DNA of 5,717 nucleotides from JBFLVQ01 sp040758525 (lineage in GTDB: Bacteria > Acidobacteriota > Blastocatellia > Chloracidobacteriales > JADJPF01): positions 1 to 5,717 of the forward strand of contig JBFLVQ010000624.1 in the NCBI GenBank assembly GCA_040758525.1, in the 5' to 3' direction. The notes below the pieces were generated by a model. The model made no database searches, was not told the origin of the DNA, and saw only the letters and a list, made by a program, of their open reading frames with translations. The position numbers and the translations under genes are program-made. Positions within the stretch are counted from its first letter, which is position 1; every line of letters begins with the position of its first letter. Positions 4,735 to 5,717 of the stretch are shown here, piece after piece.

Positions 4735-5717
4735 TCACTGTCCACGATTATGCCGCATACGTAATGCTAGTATATGCTCACAAGGCCCTTTATAGAGTTT
4801 GTTCTGTTGGTGCCAATTACATGAGCAATCAGCGCGGAGAATACGCTCATCCCGATCGATTGTCAACGACGGATTAAACACCTTATCCTTATCTTTAACA
4901 CTCCCTTGCAAGCTGAGTGTACCGTCATTGTCTCGACTAGTATTAGCCACTCGCACAGCATTCTGGACAAGAAATCGGGTAGCATTCTCTTCCCGCTGGT
5001 TAGCAAAACGTAACTTGTCCATTGGTAATAGATCGCGGCTTAACTCACGTACTCGATAGACCTGTTTATTAATATCGTAAATTGCCCGTCCTGCCTGTGT
5101 GTAGGCACTCAAAGCCCCCAAAACTAGCGACCGGTCTATATTTAAGCGTGCCGCTAGAGTGTCAGGAGCTTCCACCCAACGCTTCTTTAATTCATCAAAG
5201 ACATATCGTTTGGTTAGTTCATCAACATCAGCGCGGGGTGCTAAAAGATCGAAATTACCAGCTTGTGACCAGTCGTTTGCTGTCCATCCTGATAAACCCA
5301 AGGTAAAGGACATATCTCCTAAATCAGCAACATAAAAAGAGGGCAGACCTGTACCTAAGAGATGCACCGTAAATCTCTTCGCCACTGGAATAAGCCGCTC
5401 TAGAATATGAATACGGCGGCGCCCCCAAACACGAATCATCTGCTCATCTGTTCCTAAATAGATGGAGCGCGGACAGCGTACTTCTGTTTCCCAAGGCTCG
5501 AAGACTACCTTCACCGCTTCGCCTGGCTTAAGGTAATAACGCATGCTACGTGGCCCACGCTTCTCCTTATGGCGGCGCAAAACAAAACAGAGATTATGGA
5601 TATCCATTGGATGTAGATCAAACTTGACGGCTGGTAACGACATAGCAGAACTGACTTGTAGAAAGCCTCTTACCCAACTATCCGGCAGATCTATCTTAAC
5701 CTCTTTGTAGGCATCTT
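4735..5717 (-). CDS. Winged-helix/SWIM zinc-finger protein (5'-partial)
   Basis: Probable retron accessory or effector protein. Counting the Met at 5643 as residue 1, a winged-helix-like segment lies at about 145-200 (TLAARLNIDRSLVLGALSAY, then GRAIYDINKQVYRV). The C-terminal SWIM zinc finger has ligands C273, C275, C288 and H290 (CSC...PCEH, the CxCx(n)CxH pattern). SWIM domains bind DNA or proteins. The N-terminal 140 residues are not recognised. The Met at 5643 is unlikely to be the true start: the frame continues open for 24 more codons to the window edge (DAYKEVKIDLPDSWVRGF, then LQVSSA), which read as real protein, and no Shine-Dalgarno precedes the Met. At least 326 residues are therefore visible. 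It is 24 bases upstream of ncRNA B on the same strand, so probably in the RT operon. From memory, retron surveys list a WH-SWIM protein as the accessory of one retron type; I cannot check the number here. Confidence 0.8.
   Translation of the reverse strand, partial: DAYKEVKIDLPDSWVRGFLQVSSAMSLPAVKFDLHPMDIHNLCFVLRRHKEKRGPRSMRYYLKPGEAVKVVFEPWETEVRCPRSIYLGTDEQMIRVWGRRRIHILERLIPVAKRFTVHLLGTGLPSFYVADLGDMSFTLGLSGWTANDWSQAGNFDLLAPRADVDELTKRYVFDELKKRWVEAPDTLAARLNIDRSLVLGALSAYTQAGRAIYDINKQVYRVRELSRDLLPMDKLRFANQREENATRFLVQNAVRVANTSRDNDGTLSLQGSVKDKDKVFNPSLTIDRDERILRADCSCNWHQQNKLYKGPCEHILALRMRHNRGQ

Noticed and set aside
4799..5306. Plus-strand ORFs of 86 and 74 codons
   Set aside because: They are antisense shadows of the WH-SWIM gene, with no ribosome binding site or recognisable domain.

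Overview
This is a bacterial window of moderate GC built around a retron-type reverse transcriptase (RT). The RT carries both retron signature motifs, NAxxH (NAKPH) and VTG, around a YADD active site. The host taxon cannot be fixed from this sequence. One strong AAAGGAGG ribosome binding site shows ordinary bacterial translation.

Layout. Bases 2-2293 (+) hold the 3' part of a large P-loop ATPase with a winged helix and C-terminal TPR repeats; its frame is still open at the left edge, so its true start lies outside. Two short plus-strand ORFs follow (2327-2503 and 2551-2613). The first contains a phased A AAA AAG heptamer that would switch it to a different, more protein-like C-terminus. The RT gene (2619-4154, minus) converges on them. 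Upstream of the RT on its own strand, 4164-4710 contains no protein gene but two tandem copies of a structured element, which I call as two retron ncRNAs. Upstream again on the same strand, 4735-5717 is a winged-helix/SWIM zinc-finger protein whose frame is open at the right edge.

How it works together. On the minus strand the order is WH-SWIM protein, ncRNA B, ncRNA A, RT, with gaps of 24, 41 and 9 bases, so this reads as one operon for a tripartite retron: RT, ncRNA and accessory protein. The unusual point is the pair of full-length ncRNAs in front of one RT. Their cores are about 95% identical, but each has its own a1/a2 end stem and its own 12-bp hairpin stem. Those two 12-bp stems differ by six base pairs, five of them replaced on both arms so that pairing is kept. 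This looks like one RT served by two ncRNA species with divergent msd stems.

The convergent ATPase may be a neighbour in a defence region or unrelated; no shared transcription with the retron is visible.
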